Positions 63,967-64,000 of a DNA stretch of 64,000 nucleotides are shown here, piece by piece. The stretch is from Phialophora verrucosa. Taxonomy: Eukaryota > Ascomycota > Eurotiomycetes > Chaetothyriales > Herpotrichiellaceae. A program made the translations under genes and the position numbers. The notes under the pieces were generated by a model that was not told the DNA's origin, did not search any database, and saw nothing but the letters and a program-made list of their open reading frames with translations. Each line of letters begins with the position of its first letter. Position 1 is the stretch's first letter. Location: the NCBI GenBank assembly GCA_002099365.1, contig MSED01000015.1, forward strand, positions 2,356,001 to 2,420,000. Reading direction: 5' to 3'.

Positions 63967-64000
63967 GGTGATGTACGTGCCGGGTACTACACGGTAGCAG

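Noticed and set aside
1..64000. CRISPR arrays, bacterial operons or Shine-Dalgarno sites
   Set aside because: The sequence is clearly fungal with spliceosomal introns; no regularly spaced direct repeats were seen.

Overview
This is a 64 kb piece of a filamentous ascomycete (Pezizomycotina) nuclear genome. The evidence is short GT-AG introns of about 42-140 nt with CTAAC/CTGAC-like branch sites, fungal-specific genes (class II hydrophobin, DUF7053 and DUF7703 proteins, DUF3684 giant protein, DHA1-type transporter) and a set of single-copy fungal housekeeping genes. Eurotiomycetes, perhaps a black-yeast relative, is my guess, but nothing here proves the class. Intron positions were worked out by hand from splice signals and reading frame, so spans include introns and each entry gives its exons.

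Left arm (1-12 kb): the 3' end of a VMS1/ANKZF1-like gene, then a small metabolic group made of a cytochrome P450 (-), a divergent FAD monooxygenase (+) and an MFS transporter (+). After that comes a gene-poor stretch with a three-exon membrane RING-H2 ligase (-), a decayed ENA-type P-type ATPase and an LTR-like sequence that abuts it.

Second block (12-25 kb): a DUF7053 protein, a copper P1B-ATPase, then a 3 kb gene-free stretch rich in TACGAGTA/TACTCGTA palindromes. A class II hydrophobin, a DUF7703 membrane protein and a pseudogenised CocE/NonD hydrolase C-terminus flanked by diverged direct repeats follow.

Core block (24.6-56.7 kb): dense, conserved cell-biology genes: RVS161 (BAR), ETF beta, RPL39, SKP1, SMP3, RAD23, MED6, PABA synthase, a 1764-aa sacsin/HSP90-like DUF3684 protein with a C-terminal HELAH motif, TRS120, a proteasome-assembly chaperone PAC3, the DHR1 helicase and an APH-fold kinase-like protein.

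Right arm (56.7-64 kb): a gene-poor gap, a membrane-anchored aspartic-protease-like protein that seems to have lost its catalytic aspartates, a decayed coiled-coil fragment, and CWC24 (CCCH plus RING splicing factor).

No tRNA, rRNA, CRISPR or intact transposon was recognised. Nothing in the window is a clear new defence or mobile system. The most unusual items are the DUF3684 ATPase/metallopeptidase-like architecture, the catalytically dead protease-like surface protein, the palindrome-rich desert and the three gene relics.
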